A stretch of DNA of 21,728 bases, taken from Pseudomonadota bacterium. GTDB lineage: Bacteria > Pseudomonadota > Gammaproteobacteria > Xanthomonadales > Xanthomonadaceae. The stretch covers positions 1 through 21,728 of the forward strand of contig JAFAEU010000220.1 in the NCBI GenBank assembly GCA_023423855.1, written 5' to 3'. Positions 14,439-21,728 of the stretch are shown one piece after another (position 1 is the stretch's first letter; each line of letters starts with the position of its first letter). The position numbers and the translations under genes were made by a program. Below the pieces are notes generated by a model. It had not been told where the DNA came from, ran no database searches, and saw only the letters and a list, made by a program, of their open reading frames with translations.

Positions 14439-15874
14439 GCCTCCTCCTCGATCCCGAGCTCGGCCAGGATGCCGCGCAGTTCCGTCATCGCGCCTTCCAG
14501 TTCGGCAATCGCCGCGCTCGCCAGCACCTCGGGCTCGGGCAGTTCTCCATTGGCGGCGTCGCTGTCGTCCTTGAGCCAGCCGATGTCGAGGCTGTCACCG
14601 CGGGCGGCGATGTCCTCGCGCGTGAACACGCGGAAGCGGCCTTCGGGGCCGGTGTCGGTGCGCTTGCTGCTGCCGTCGGGCTTCTTGCCGAAGGCCTTTT
14701 CGAACTCCGCGAAGTGGGCGCGGGTGAGCGGGGTGCGCTTGCCGAAGGCGGGCATGTTGGCGCGCAGGTCGTAGACCCAGACCTGCTTCGTGTTGCCGGT
14801 GTCCTTGTGTCCGCGGCTGAAGAACAGCACGTTGGTCTTCACGCCCTGGGCGTAGAAGATGCCGGTGGGCAGGCGCAGGATCGTGTGCAGGTTGCACTTG
14901 TGCATCAGGTCGCGGCGGACCTGCACGCCCACGCCGGATTCGAACAGCACGTTGTCGGGCAGCACCACGGCGGCGCGGCCTCCGGGCTTGAGGCTGCGGA
15001 CGATGTGCTGCAGGAAGGCGAGCTGCTTGTTGCTGGTGGGGTAGGTGAAATCGTCGCGCGTGGGCAGGCCGCCGCCCTTCTTGGTGCCGAACGGCGGGTT
15101 GGTGAGGATCACGTCGGCCCTGGGCAGCTTTTCGTGGTCGCCGCTGAGGGTGTCGCCGAAATGCAGGCCGCTGCCTTCATCGGACTGCAGGTTGTGCAGC
15201 ATCAGGTTCATCAGGCCCAGGCGCTGGGTGTCCTGCACCAGCTCCATGCCGTGGAACTGGCGGCGGAAGCGGTCGTAGGTCTTCTTGTCCAGCGAGTCCA
15301 CGTCCACTCGGCCGCGGATGTAGTGGTTGGCGGCGATCAGGAAGCCGCCGGTGCCGGCGGCCGGGTCCTGGACGGTCTCGCCCAGCTGCGGCTGGACCAG
15401 CGCCACCATGCTGTCGATCAGCACGCGCGGGGTGAAGTACTGGCCGGCGCCGGATTTCTTTTCGCCGGCGTTCTTCTCCAGCAGGCCTTCGTAGAGGTCG
15501 CCCAGGCCTTCTTCCTTGGCCGAGTACCAGTCGATGGCGTCGATGGCGGTGACCAGCTGGGTGAGCGTGGTCGGCTTCTTGATGAAGGAACCGGCGTTGG
15601 CGAAGATCTGCTGGACGATGCCCTTGCCCTGTTCGCCGAGGTGGATCAGCAGGTGCCTGTAGAAGGTGAGGCGCTCGGGCGCGGCCTTCGCTTCCAGGTC
15701 GTCCCAGCGGTAGCCCTTCGGCAGCCGGCTTTCGCTGCCGGTTTCCTTGGCCATCTTCAGGAACAGCAGGTAAGTCAGTTCGCTGACGTACTGGTGGTAG
15801 GTGACGCCGTCGTCGCGCAGGACGTTGCACAGGTTCCACAGCTTGCCGACGATGTCGGTGGTGGCGCTGCTCAT
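14435..15874 (-). CDS. hsdM: Type I restriction-modification DNA methyltransferase subunit HsdM
   Basis: The 479-residue protein has the HsdM N-terminal helical domain (about 1-130), then GQYFTPRVLIDSMV (about 145-157), the S-adenosylmethionine motif DPAAGTGGF at 170-178, and the catalytic N6-adenine motif NPPF at 259-262. It transfers methyl groups to adenine at the site chosen by HsdS and joins HsdR in the restriction complex. The length fits the family's usual 480-530 residues. ATG 15874 is the only sensible start: the in-frame codons upstream run into a stop. It lacks a Shine-Dalgarno match and is preceded by the 14-15-bp repeat array with two tiny reading frames, so initiation may depend on coupling. 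hsdS follows with a GTGA overlap. Confidence 0.96.
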   Translation of the reverse strand: MSSATTDIVGKLWNLCNVLRDDGVTYHQYVSELTYLLFLKMAKETGSESRLPKGYRWDDLEAKAAPERLTFYRHLLIHLGEQGKGIVQQIFANAGSFIKKPTTLTQLVTAIDAIDWYSAKEEGLGDLYEGLLEKNAGEKKSGAGQYFTPRVLIDSMVALVQPQLGETVQDPAAGTGGFLIAANHYIRGRVDVDSLDKKTYDRFRRQFHGMELVQDTQRLGLMNLMLHNLQSDEGSGLHFGDTLSGDHEKLPRADVILTNPPFGTKKGGGLPTRDDFTYPTSNKQLAFLQHIVRSLKPGGRAAVVLPDNVLFESGVGVQVRRDLMHKCNLHTILRLPTGIFYAQGVKTNVLFFSRGHKDTGNTKQVWVYDLRANMPAFGKRTPLTRAHFAEFEKAFGKKPDGSSKRTDTGPEGRFRVFTREDIAARGDSLDIGWLKDDSDAANGELPEPEVLASAAIAELEGAMTELRGILAELGIEEEA

Positions 15875-15888
15875 AGGGGCTGACTCAT
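15871..15888 (-). CDS. Possible 5-residue leader frame overlapping the hsdM start
   Basis: ATG 15888 reads M-S-Q-P-L and then TGA, whose first two bases are the TG of the hsdM ATG (ATGA overlap). It has no ribosome-binding site of its own, and nothing proves translation. It is listed because such an overlap is the usual geometry of translational coupling. Confidence 0.25.
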   Translation of the reverse strand: MSQPL

Positions 15889-15917
15889 CGGGGCTTGCTC
15901 ATGCGGGGCTTGCTCAT
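15885..15917 (-). CDS. Possible 10-residue leader frame (MSKPR twice) upstream of hsdM
   Basis: ATG 15917 reads MSKPRMSKPR and stops on a TGA that overlaps the next ATG (15888) as ATGA. It begins 19 bases after the vapC stop, so ribosomes finishing vapC could reinitiate here. The internal duplication is a direct product of the tandem repeat. Translation is unproven. Confidence 0.25.
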   Translation of the reverse strand: MSKPRMSKPR

Positions 15918-15936
15918 TCGGGTGCGGTTGTCGGGG

Positions 15937-16311
15937 TTATGCGGGCGCGTGGGCCACGTCGAAGCGTTGCGCGAGCGTGGCCAGGCGCCTGTCCAGCGTC
16001 CACAGCCGCGCCTGCGGGGTGAGCAGGGCGGCGGCGAGCAGGGCGACATCGACCATGCCGCAGCCCAGGCCGTACAGCTGCTCGCGCTCGATGAAGTCGA
16101 GCAATTCGGCCTGGCTGGCCTGGCTGGCGTGGCGCAGGCGGGCGAGGTCCTCCAGCGTGCGCCGGCGCGGGGCCGGCGGGGTGCCGCAGGCCAGTTCGGC
16201 CAGGACATAGGGGTGGACCAGCACCGCGTCGCGCGCGAGCAGGTGGGCGAGCGCGGGATTGCCGTTGCGGAAGTGATCCACCCAGACCGAGGTATCGACC
16301 AGGATGTTCAT
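15937..16311 (-). CDS. vapC: PIN-domain ribonuclease toxin, VapC family
   Basis: The 124-residue protein starts MNILVDTSVWVDHFR with the first PIN acidic residue (Asp6). Glu39 lies in LAELACG, Asp88 in CGMVDVALLAAALL, and Asp107 in LWTLDRRL; together they give the four-acid metal site. VapC toxins cleave RNA, usually tRNA or rRNA, and stop growth when free of antitoxin. The ATG at 16311 overlaps the vapB stop as ATGA, the typical VapBC arrangement. It lies inside the hsd locus between hsdR and hsdM on the same strand. All key residues are present, so it should be active. Confidence 0.92.
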   Translation of the reverse strand: MNILVDTSVWVDHFRNGNPALAHLLARDAVLVHPYVLAELACGTPPAPRRRTLEDLARLRHASQASQAELLDFIEREQLYGLGCGMVDVALLAAALLTPQARLWTLDRRLATLAQRFDVAHAPA

Positions 16312-16529
16312 TCCGATGGCGGCGTCTCGCGCACCCGCAGGCCGCGGCGACGCGGGACGTCGGGCATGTCCGCGGCGGTCGCGCCGAGCGCGGCCAGGCG
16401 GGCGCCGGCGCGGACGCGGATGAAGGTGCGCATGGCCTCGCGGAACAGTTCGGTCCGGTCCATGCCCGGGTCGGCCACGGCCAGCGCGGCTTCGTAGAGC
16501 TCGTCGTCGATGGTGACGGTGGTGCGCAT
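16308..16529 (-). CDS. vapB: Type II antitoxin, VapB family (ribbon-helix-helix)
   Basis: The 73-residue protein begins MRTTVTIDDELYEAALAVA, the typical beta-strand plus helix of ribbon-helix-helix VapB antitoxins. A second helix, DRTELFREAMRTFIRV, completes the DNA-binding fold. The C-terminal part (about 40-73) is the flexible toxin-binding tail. It should neutralise VapC and repress its own promoter. ATG 16529 is used; a TTG seven codons upstream is open but less likely. No strong Shine-Dalgarno site is visible. It starts 51 bases after hsdR ends, with a palindrome in the gap, and overlaps vapC by ATGA. Confidence 0.9.
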   Translation of the reverse strand: MRTTVTIDDELYEAALAVADPGMDRTELFREAMRTFIRVRAGARLAALGATAADMPDVPRRRGLRVRETPPSE

Positions 16530-16553
16530 GGGATGGTCCGCAGGCGTCAAATG

Positions 16554-16571
16554 TGATGCAAGTCTGCATCA
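16554..16571. promoter_or_regulatory. Candidate VapB operator palindrome
   Basis: TGATGCA (16554-16560) and TGCATCA (16565-16571) form a perfect inverted repeat around AGTC in the 51-base gap between hsdR and vapB, about 24 bases upstream of the vapB ATG. Ribbon-helix-helix antitoxins bind such palindromes to repress their own genes. Binding is inferred. Confidence 0.45.
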
Positions 16572-16580
16572 TCCGCGGCA

Positions 16581-19500
16581 TCACGGCCAGTGGGCGGCGG
16601 CCGGCCAGATGGCCTCGTTCATGTCGGCGAGCAGGTCGGCCAGCTGGCCCTCGAAGATCTGGTCCAGGCGCCGGAAGCCGCCCTGCTCGCGCAGCGGACC
16701 TTCGTCGATCAGGGTTTGATCCAGCACGATGTTGGCCTTGACCTGCTGCGCGAGGCGCTTGAGCCAGCCCTGCTGCATCGGGCTGAGGCCGCGTTTGCGG
16801 ACCAGCGCCTGCACGGCGGCGTCGACGCGGTCGGCATAGGGCTGCAGAGGGTCGCCGATGGCGGCCTGGCGCACGAAGCCGAGCACGCGGGCGGCGATTT
16901 CGTGGTTGGCGGTCTGCGCCCAGGCCGAGGTGAGGCTGCGTTCGTCGAAGCCGGCGCCTTCCAGCGCGGCGATCAGTTCGACGAGGTCGCGGCGGGTGAG
17001 CTCGCGCGGACGCTGCACCACGGCCACCAGCGCGGGCAGGGTGTTGCCCTGCTCCCGGACGAAGCGGGTGAAGCGTTCGAGGTAGTCCTCGGGCCTGCCG
17101 TACACCGGCTCCACACCGCGCAGTTCGTCCTCGTGCCCGGAGACCACCAGCGGATCGGCCGGGAATTCGCGCTTGCGGTCGAGCAGTTCGCCCAGGGCCA
17201 CGTGGTTCGTCCACCACCGGGCCAGGGCCTCGAGGTCGGTGTCGCGGATGAAGGTGGCGAAGTCCTGCGGATCGACGCCGGCCTGCTTCAGCCCGGCGAC
17301 CTGCGTGTCGGTGAGGTGGCGCCGCTTGCGCTGCCACTTGGCCAGCAGCTGTTCGCGCGCCTGTTCGGCGAGGGGCGAGCCGGGCTGTCCGGCGATCTCG
17401 CGCACCAGCTGGGCGAAGCCGATGTTCGGGTTCTGCACCACCGGCTTCATGCTGTTGACCGGATCGAGCCTGGCGTAGAGGTCCACCGCGTCGAAGATGC
17501 GGAAGACCTCCTTGCCGATGTCGTCGCAACGGCGGGTGGCGCGGCCGAGCATCTGTTCGTACAGGATGCGGCTGTTGACGCGGCGCAGGAACACCAGGTT
17601 GCTGATCGAGGGGACGTCGATGCCGGTGGTCAGCAGGTCGACGGTCACGGCGATGACCGGGTTGCGCTCGTTGCGGTAGCGGCGGATCAGCTGCAGGGGC
17701 TTGTCGGCGGTGCCGGTGATCTTGAGCACGGCATCGTCCTCGACCTCGATGCCCTTGTCGGCGAACGCCTGCTTGAGCAGCCGCACCACCATGTCGGCAT
17801 GCAGGTCGGTGGCGCAGAAAACGAGGGTCTTGTCCGGGCCGAACGGGTTGACGTGGTCGACCAGCGCGTCGCAGATCACGCGGTTGAAGGACTCGGTGAC
17901 CACCTTGCGGTTGAATTCGCCGACCTCGAAATCCAGCTCGTCCGGGGCCTTGAACAGGTCCAGGCCCTGGGTCTGCGCGTTGTAGACGGCGACGTCCTCG
18001 CCGACCTTGTAGTGGATGCCGTCCTCGCCGAGCCGGGTGCGGATGCGCAGCGCCGGATCGTGGTCCACGAGGTAGCCGTCCAGCACCGCTTCGCGATAGG
18101 AATAGACGAAGGCCGGCAGGCCGAAGATTTCGGTGGTGTGCAGGGCCGGGGTTGCGGTGAGGCCGACCTTGACCGCGTCGAAGTGGTCGAGCACGCGGCG
18201 ATAGCTGGAGATGTAGTCGCGCTGGTCGCGGAAGGCGGCCTCGGTGTCGTTCATCTCGCGGTCGAGCAGGTAGCCGCGGTGGCATTCGTCGACCACGATG
18301 CAGTCGTAGGCGTCCACGGGCAGGCCGCCGTCGGCGTCGTGCAGGACGCGCTTGACCAGTCCCTGCACGGTGGCGATGTGCACCCGGGTGTCGGCATCCG
18401 GCCGTTGCTCGTCGATTTCCTTGATGCCGAACACGTCGCTGAAGCGCTGCAGCGATTCCATCTGCGTTTCCTTGAACGCATTGGCCGCCTGTTCGCCCAG
18501 CGCGGTGCGATCGACCAGGAACAGGATGCGCCGGAAGCGCTGCGCCTTGAGCAGGCGGTAGACCAGGGCGATGCAGGTCCTGGTCTTGCCGGTGCCGGTG
18601 GCCATGGCCACCAGCATCGACTGCCGGCCCTCGCGCACGCCCCGCTCGACCGCTTCGATCGCATCGCGCTGGTAGCGACGCAGCGGGAAACCGAAGTCGA
18701 AGCCGATATCGTCGAGCTTGCGCTCGGCGGCGGCATGGTCCTGCTTGAGCAGCTCGCGCACGCCGTCGGGCGTGTACCAGCCATCCAGCGCGCGGCGATG
18801 GTTCTGCGGACGGCGCAGGTCGCAGAACCAGATGCCGCTGACATCCTTGAACTGCTGCTGGAACGGGCGGCCATTGCTGGCGAACGCCAGCGGCACGCGG
18901 AATTGCCCCCAGCGCGCGGCGGCCGGCCTGCCCGACTCGTCGCGCAGGCCCGCGGCATAGCGCCTGGCCTGGTCGATGGAGGCGGACACGTTGCGGCTGC
19001 CGCGCTTGGCTTCGACCACGGCCACGCATTCGGTGCCGATGAACAGGGCGTAGTCCGCCGGGCCGCTGTCGGTGGGCCATTCGGCGATGGCCATGGCGCG
19101 GTGCGGTTCCGGGCGGGTGCCCTTGCCGTGGCGCAGTTCGCGCGAATCGGCCTCCCAGCCGGCGTCGCGCAGCTGCTGGTCGATCAGTTCGCGGGTGGCG
19201 GCTTCGTCCAGTGCGACCAGGGCGGCGGCCTGTTCGGCATGCTGGCGCATGGACGAGAAATGCGCGGCGGGCTGCGTCGCCGCCCTGGCCTGCAGTTCGG
19301 CCAATTGCGCCTTGAGCGTGGCGATGGTGGCGTCGCCGTCCTGCGCCAGCGCTTCCCAGAGCCGCGCTTCCTCCTGCGCGCGGTCGCGCTGCTGCGCGAT
19401 CTCGCCCGCATGCGCCTGTCCGGCCTGGTGCTGCTGCCGGAGTGCCTGCAGCTCCTGCCGCAGTTCCGCGGATTCATCCACGGGCGCGGCGGGCGGCAGG

Positions 19501-19904
19501 AACGCACCGCCCTTGAAGCCGGCGTCGGCGAAGCTGCGCTGGAACCAGACCCCGAGCTGGTTGGCGATCTTCAGGCCATCGAGTGCGGTGCGATGGTCCC
19601 CCCGCAGCTGGTGATTGGCCTCGTTGCCGGCCTTGCGCAGCCAGTGGAACAGATCGGCGGTCTCGCGCGGCAGCCAGCCTTCGCGCTTGAGCCGGGACAG
19701 CAGCGTCGCCTGGTTGTCCTCGGCCGCGTCGTAGAGGCCGGCGCGCGCCGCCACCTGCTGCGCCATCAGCTCGGCGAACTGGCGCAGCTTGAGCAGGCAG
19801 GTGTTCGGATCCTCGGCGAAATACCGTTCCGCCGCCGCGCCGAGCCGCGCCAGTTCGAGTTCCAGCTTCGCCAGATGGACAAAGTTCGACGACAGTCGCG
19901 ACAT
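16581..19904 (-). CDS. hsdR: Type I restriction endonuclease/translocase subunit HsdR
   Basis: The 1107-residue protein has, in order: a DUF4145-like helical region (about 25-125); a predicted coiled coil (about 143-210, Gln/Ala/Leu-rich); a nuclease domain of PD-(D/E)XK type with Asp284 and Glu298-Ala-Lys300 (VVEAKRG); a helicase motor with Walker A ATGTGKT (435-441), the box II variant DECH (539-542) and TATP (583-586); and motif VI QMLGRATRRCDD further on. A C-terminal helical region probably docks onto the methylase. It translocates DNA using ATP and cuts unmethylated DNA. Length and motifs are complete. ATG 19904 is preceded by GGGGGA about eight bases upstream; the frame is open further but matches nothing. 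It starts 96 bases after mnmG and leads the hsdR-vapBC-hsdM-hsdS series. Confidence 0.95.
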   Translation of the reverse strand: MSRLSSNFVHLAKLELELARLGAAAERYFAEDPNTCLLKLRQFAELMAQQVAARAGLYDAAEDNQATLLSRLKREGWLPRETADLFHWLRKAGNEANHQLRGDHRTALDGLKIANQLGVWFQRSFADAGFKGGAFLPPAAPVDESAELRQELQALRQQHQAGQAHAGEIAQQRDRAQEEARLWEALAQDGDATIATLKAQLAELQARAATQPAAHFSSMRQHAEQAAALVALDEAATRELIDQQLRDAGWEADSRELRHGKGTRPEPHRAMAIAEWPTDSGPADYALFIGTECVAVVEAKRGSRNVSASIDQARRYAAGLRDESGRPAAARWGQFRVPLAFASNGRPFQQQFKDVSGIWFCDLRRPQNHRRALDGWYTPDGVRELLKQDHAAAERKLDDIGFDFGFPLRRYQRDAIEAVERGVREGRQSMLVAMATGTGKTRTCIALVYRLLKAQRFRRILFLVDRTALGEQAANAFKETQMESLQRFSDVFGIKEIDEQRPDADTRVHIATVQGLVKRVLHDADGGLPVDAYDCIVVDECHRGYLLDREMNDTEAAFRDQRDYISSYRRVLDHFDAVKVGLTATPALHTTEIFGLPAFVYSYREAVLDGYLVDHDPALRIRTRLGEDGIHYKVGEDVAVYNAQTQGLDLFKAPDELDFEVGEFNRKVVTESFNRVICDALVDHVNPFGPDKTLVFCATDLHADMVVRLLKQAFADKGIEVEDDAVLKITGTADKPLQLIRRYRNERNPVIAVTVDLLTTGIDVPSISNLVFLRRVNSRILYEQMLGRATRRCDDIGKEVFRIFDAVDLYARLDPVNSMKPVVQNPNIGFAQLVREIAGQPGSPLAEQAREQLLAKWQRKRRHLTDTQVAGLKQAGVDPQDFATFIRDTDLEALARWWTNHVALGELLDRKREFPADPLVVSGHEDELRGVEPVYGRPEDYLERFTRFVREQGNTLPALVAVVQRPRELTRRDLVELIAALEGAGFDERSLTSAWAQTANHEIAARVLGFVRQAAIGDPLQPYADRVDAAVQALVRKRGLSPMQQGWLKRLAQQVKANIVLDQTLIDEGPLREQGGFRRLDQIFEGQLADLLADMNEAIWPAAAHWP

Positions 19905-19953
19905 GCCGCGCTTTCCCCCAAGCGAAGCGGATCGGTCAGGGTCGATTGTGCAG

Positions 19954-19977
19954 GATCGTGCCGTTGAAGGCACGATC
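19954..19977. terminator. Hairpin between mnmG and hsdR (9-bp stem, 6-base loop)
   Basis: GATCGTGCC (19954-19962) and GGCACGATC (19969-19977) form a perfect stem around GTTGAA, 23 bases after the mnmG stop on the minus strand. No T-run follows, so it may be a weak or rho-assisted terminator for mnmG, or a binding site controlling hsdR. Confidence 0.4.
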
Positions 19978-20000
19978 GAGCTCGGCCGGGCATGTTCCGC

Positions 20001-21728
20001 TTACGCGACGCGGCTGCGGCGGGCGCGCTCCAGGTGCACCAACAGCAGCGACACCGCCGCCGGGGTCATGCCGGGGATGCGTTGCGCCTGGCCCACCGTC
20101 TGCGGGCGTACGCGTTCGAGCTTCTGCAGCAGCTCGGCCGAGAGGCCGCGCACCTGCGCGTAGTCGAAGCCGTCGGGCACCGGCGTGCCCTCGTTGCGCT
20201 GCTGGCGCGCGATCTCGTCGCGCTGGCGCTGCAGGTAGCCGGCGTACTTCGTCTCGATCTCGACCTGCTCGGCCACCTCGGCGTCGACCGGCGATTCCGG
20301 CGCGAACGCCTCCAGCGAGGCCAGTCCCGCGTAGTCGAGTTCCGGTCGGCGCAGCAGGTCGAGCGCGCTGTTCTCGCGGCTGAGCTCGATGCCGAGCGTC
20401 GCGACCGCCTCGCGGCCGGCGGCATTGGCCGGCGACGCCCACAGGCCGCCGAGGCGCTGCGACTCGCGCGCGATCGCCTCGCGCTTGGCGTCGAAGCGCG
20501 ACCAGCGCGCGTCGTCGACCAGGCCGAGTTCGCGCCCGGCCGGCGTGAGCCGCAGGTCGGCGTTGTCCTCGCGCAGCTGCAGCCGGTACTCGGCGCGGCT
20601 GGTGAACATGCGATAGGGCTCGCCGGTGCCGTGCGTGATCAGATCATCGACCAGCACGCCGAGGTAGGCCTCGTCCCGGCGCGGCGACCACGGTTCCAGC
20701 GCGCGCACGAAGCGCGCGGCGTTGACACCGGCCAGCAGGCCCTGCGCCGCGGCTTCCTCGTAGCCGGTGGTGCCGTTGATCTGGCCGGCGAAGAACAGGC
20801 CGGCGATCGCCTTGGTTTCCAGCGAGGCCTTCAGCCCGCGCGGATCGAAGAAGTCGTATTCGATCGCGTAGCCCGGGCGCGTAATGTGTGCGCGTTCGAA
20901 ACCGGTGATCGAACGCACCAGTTCCAGCTGCACGTCGAACGGCAGCGAGGTGGAGATGCCGTTGGGATAGATCTCGACCACGTCCAGCCCTTCGGGCTCG
21001 ACGAAGATCTGGTGGCTGGGCTTGTCGGCGAAGCGCACCACCTTGTCCTCGATGCTCGGGCAGTAGCGCGGGCCGACGCCCTCGATCTGGCCGGAGTACA
21101 TCGGCGAGCGGTGCAGGGCGCCGCGGATGATCTCGTGGGTGCGTTCGGTGGTGTGCGTGATCCAGCACGAGACCTGCGCCGGATGGTCGTCGCGCGAGCC
21201 CATGAACGAGAACACCGGGCGCGGGTCGTCGCCGGGTTGCTCGGCCATCGCCGCGTAGTCGAGCGTGCGCCCGTCGATGCGCGGCGGCGTGCCGGTCTTG
21301 AGCCGGTCGACCCCGAGCGGGCGCTCGCGCAGCCTCGCGGCCAGCGTCGTCGCCGGCGGATCGCCCATGCGCCCGGCGGCGTACTGGGTTTCGCCGATAT
21401 GCACCTTGCCGGCGAGGAAGGTGCCGGCGGTCAGCACCACCGCGGGCGCGTCGAAGCGCAGGCCGGTGTTGGTGATCGCGCCGCGCACGGCGTCGCCGTC
21501 GATGACGAGGTCGTCGACCGCGGACTGGAACACGGTCAGGTTCGGCTGCTGCTCCACGGCGCGGCGGATGAAGGCGCGATACAGCGAACGGTCCGCCTGG
21601 CAGCGCGTCGCGCGCACCGCCGGCCCCTTCGAGGCATTGAGCCGCCGCCACTGGATGCCGGCCGCGTCGGCGGCCCTGGCCATGATCCCGCCGAGCGCGT
21701 CGATCTCCCGGACCAGGTGCCCCTTGCC
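20001..21728 (-). CDS. mnmG: tRNA uridine-5-carboxymethylaminomethyl modification enzyme MnmG/GidA (N-terminus beyond right edge)
   Basis: The visible 575 residues cover most of the protein (usually about 620-630), so roughly 50 N-terminal residues with the FAD-binding GxGxxG lie beyond the window. Recognisable stretches include [72 protein letters not shown] and [20 protein letters not shown], all characteristic of MnmG. The C-terminal helical region that binds MnmE is complete, ending SRVA then TAA. With MnmE it installs the carboxymethylaminomethyl group on wobble uridine 34 of several tRNAs, using FAD, glycine and methylene-tetrahydrofolate. It is a core gene and marks the flank of the restriction locus. 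Nothing looks broken. Confidence 0.98.
   Translation of the reverse strand, partial: GKGHLVREIDALGGIMARAADAAGIQWRRLNASKGPAVRATRCQADRSLYRAFIRRAVEQQPNLTVFQSAVDDLVIDGDAVRGAITNTGLRFDAPAVVLTAGTFLAGKVHIGETQYAAGRMGDPPATTLAARLRERPLGVDRLKTGTPPRIDGRTLDYAAMAEQPGDDPRPVFSFMGSRDDHPAQVSCWITHTTERTHEIIRGALHRSPMYSGQIEGVGPRYCPSIEDKVVRFADKPSHQIFVEPEGLDVVEIYPNGISTSLPFDVQLELVRSITGFERAHITRPGYAIEYDFFDPRGLKASLETKAIAGLFFAGQINGTTGYEEAAAQGLLAGVNAARFVRALEPWSPRRDEAYLGVLVDDLITHGTGEPYRMFTSRAEYRLQLREDNADLRLTPAGRELGLVDDARWSRFDAKREAIARESQRLGGLWASPANAAGREAVATLGIELSRENSALDLLRRPELDYAGLASLEAFAPESPVDAEVAEQVEIETKYAGYLQRQRDEIARQQRNEGTPVPDGFDYAQVRGLSAELLQKLERVRPQTVGQAQRIPGMTPAAVSLLLVHLERARRSRVA

Larger units (their letters stand above)
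15870..15922. repeat. Imperfect tandem repeat (four units of 14-15 bp) spanning the hsdM start
   Basis: Plus-strand units begin at 15870, 15884, 15898 and 15913: CTCATAGGGGCTGA, CTCATCGGGGCTTG, CTCATGCGGGGCTTG and a partial CTCATTCGGG. On the minus strand each unit presents CCCCnATGAG (the outermost has CCCGAATGAG), so the hsdM start-codon context is present four times. Spacings of 15, 14 and 14 bases place successive ATGs in different frames. Confidence 0.88.

Noticed and set aside
15870..15922. Short regularly spaced repeats considered as a CRISPR fragment
   Set aside because: Units are only 14-15 bp, directly tandem without spacers, and overlap the hsdM start; no cas genes are present.
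16590..19967. A long open frame of about 1125 codons on the plus strand opposite hsdR
   Set aside because: It mirrors hsdR almost exactly, its translation is Gly/Val/Asp/His-rich without motifs, and it results from GC-rich third codon positions of hsdR.
13046..20000. Search for attachment-site direct repeats, integrase or transposase bordering the restriction locus
   Set aside because: I saw no matching direct repeats, no recombinase gene and no tRNA; an integrative element cannot be supported from this window.

Overview
The window is GC-rich DNA (roughly two-thirds G+C by eye) with short intergenic gaps. Protein resemblances and intergenic palindromes point to a gammaproteobacterium of the Xanthomonadaceae/Lysobacteraceae type (Lysobacter, Luteimonas, Stenotrophomonas or a relative). 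That placement is inference; no rRNA or tRNA gene is present to test it.

Layout. (1) 1-1123, minus strand: an antibacterial effector-immunity pair. A lipoprotein (candidate immunity protein) is followed by the N-terminal part of a Tle1/DUF2235-type phospholipase cut by the left edge just after its nucleophile serine. (2) 1292-3028, minus: a PlsC-like acyltransferase, then truC and arfB joined by an ATGA overlap. (3) 3081-3158: a perfect 28-bp-arm palindromic repeat, then a sialidase-like BNR lipoprotein (minus). (4) 4783-7625, plus: a DUF2007 protein and the transcription accessory protein Tex. (5) 7626-7989: a gene-free stretch of 364 bases holding two more palindromic elements and a likely terminator. 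(6) 7990-10971, minus: a large periplasmic-propeller/Y_Y_Y/GGDEF diguanylate cyclase. (7) 11142-13045: a thiol- and sulfur-themed group: DsbB-like membrane protein, small cysteine-rich oxidoreductase-like protein, AhpD/carboxymuconolactone decarboxylase-like protein (minus), and a ygaV-ygaP pair (ArsR-type sulfur sensor plus membrane rhodanese). (8) 12978-19904, minus: a type I restriction-modification locus, hsdR-vapB-vapC-hsdM-hsdS, with a type II toxin-antitoxin module set between hsdR and hsdM. (9) 20001 to the right edge, minus: mnmG, lacking its first few dozen codons.

How the parts work together. The restriction locus sits between a housekeeping gene (mnmG) and ygaP, and its last gene, hsdS, runs 68 bases antisense into the 3' end of ygaP. 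Its genes are tightly packed: vapB/vapC share ATGA and hsdM/hsdS share GTGA. Upstream of hsdM lies a four-unit, 14-15-bp tandem repeat that creates two tiny reading frames, the first ending on the next start codon and the second on the hsdM start codon. The thiol group is arranged around a shared AT-rich divergent control region (12109-12198) between the AhpD-like gene and ygaV. The most unusual items are the toxin-antitoxin module inside the hsd locus with the start-codon repeat array before hsdM, and the DsbB-like/OXLD1-like gene pair beside ygaVP. None of these has been tested against databases here.
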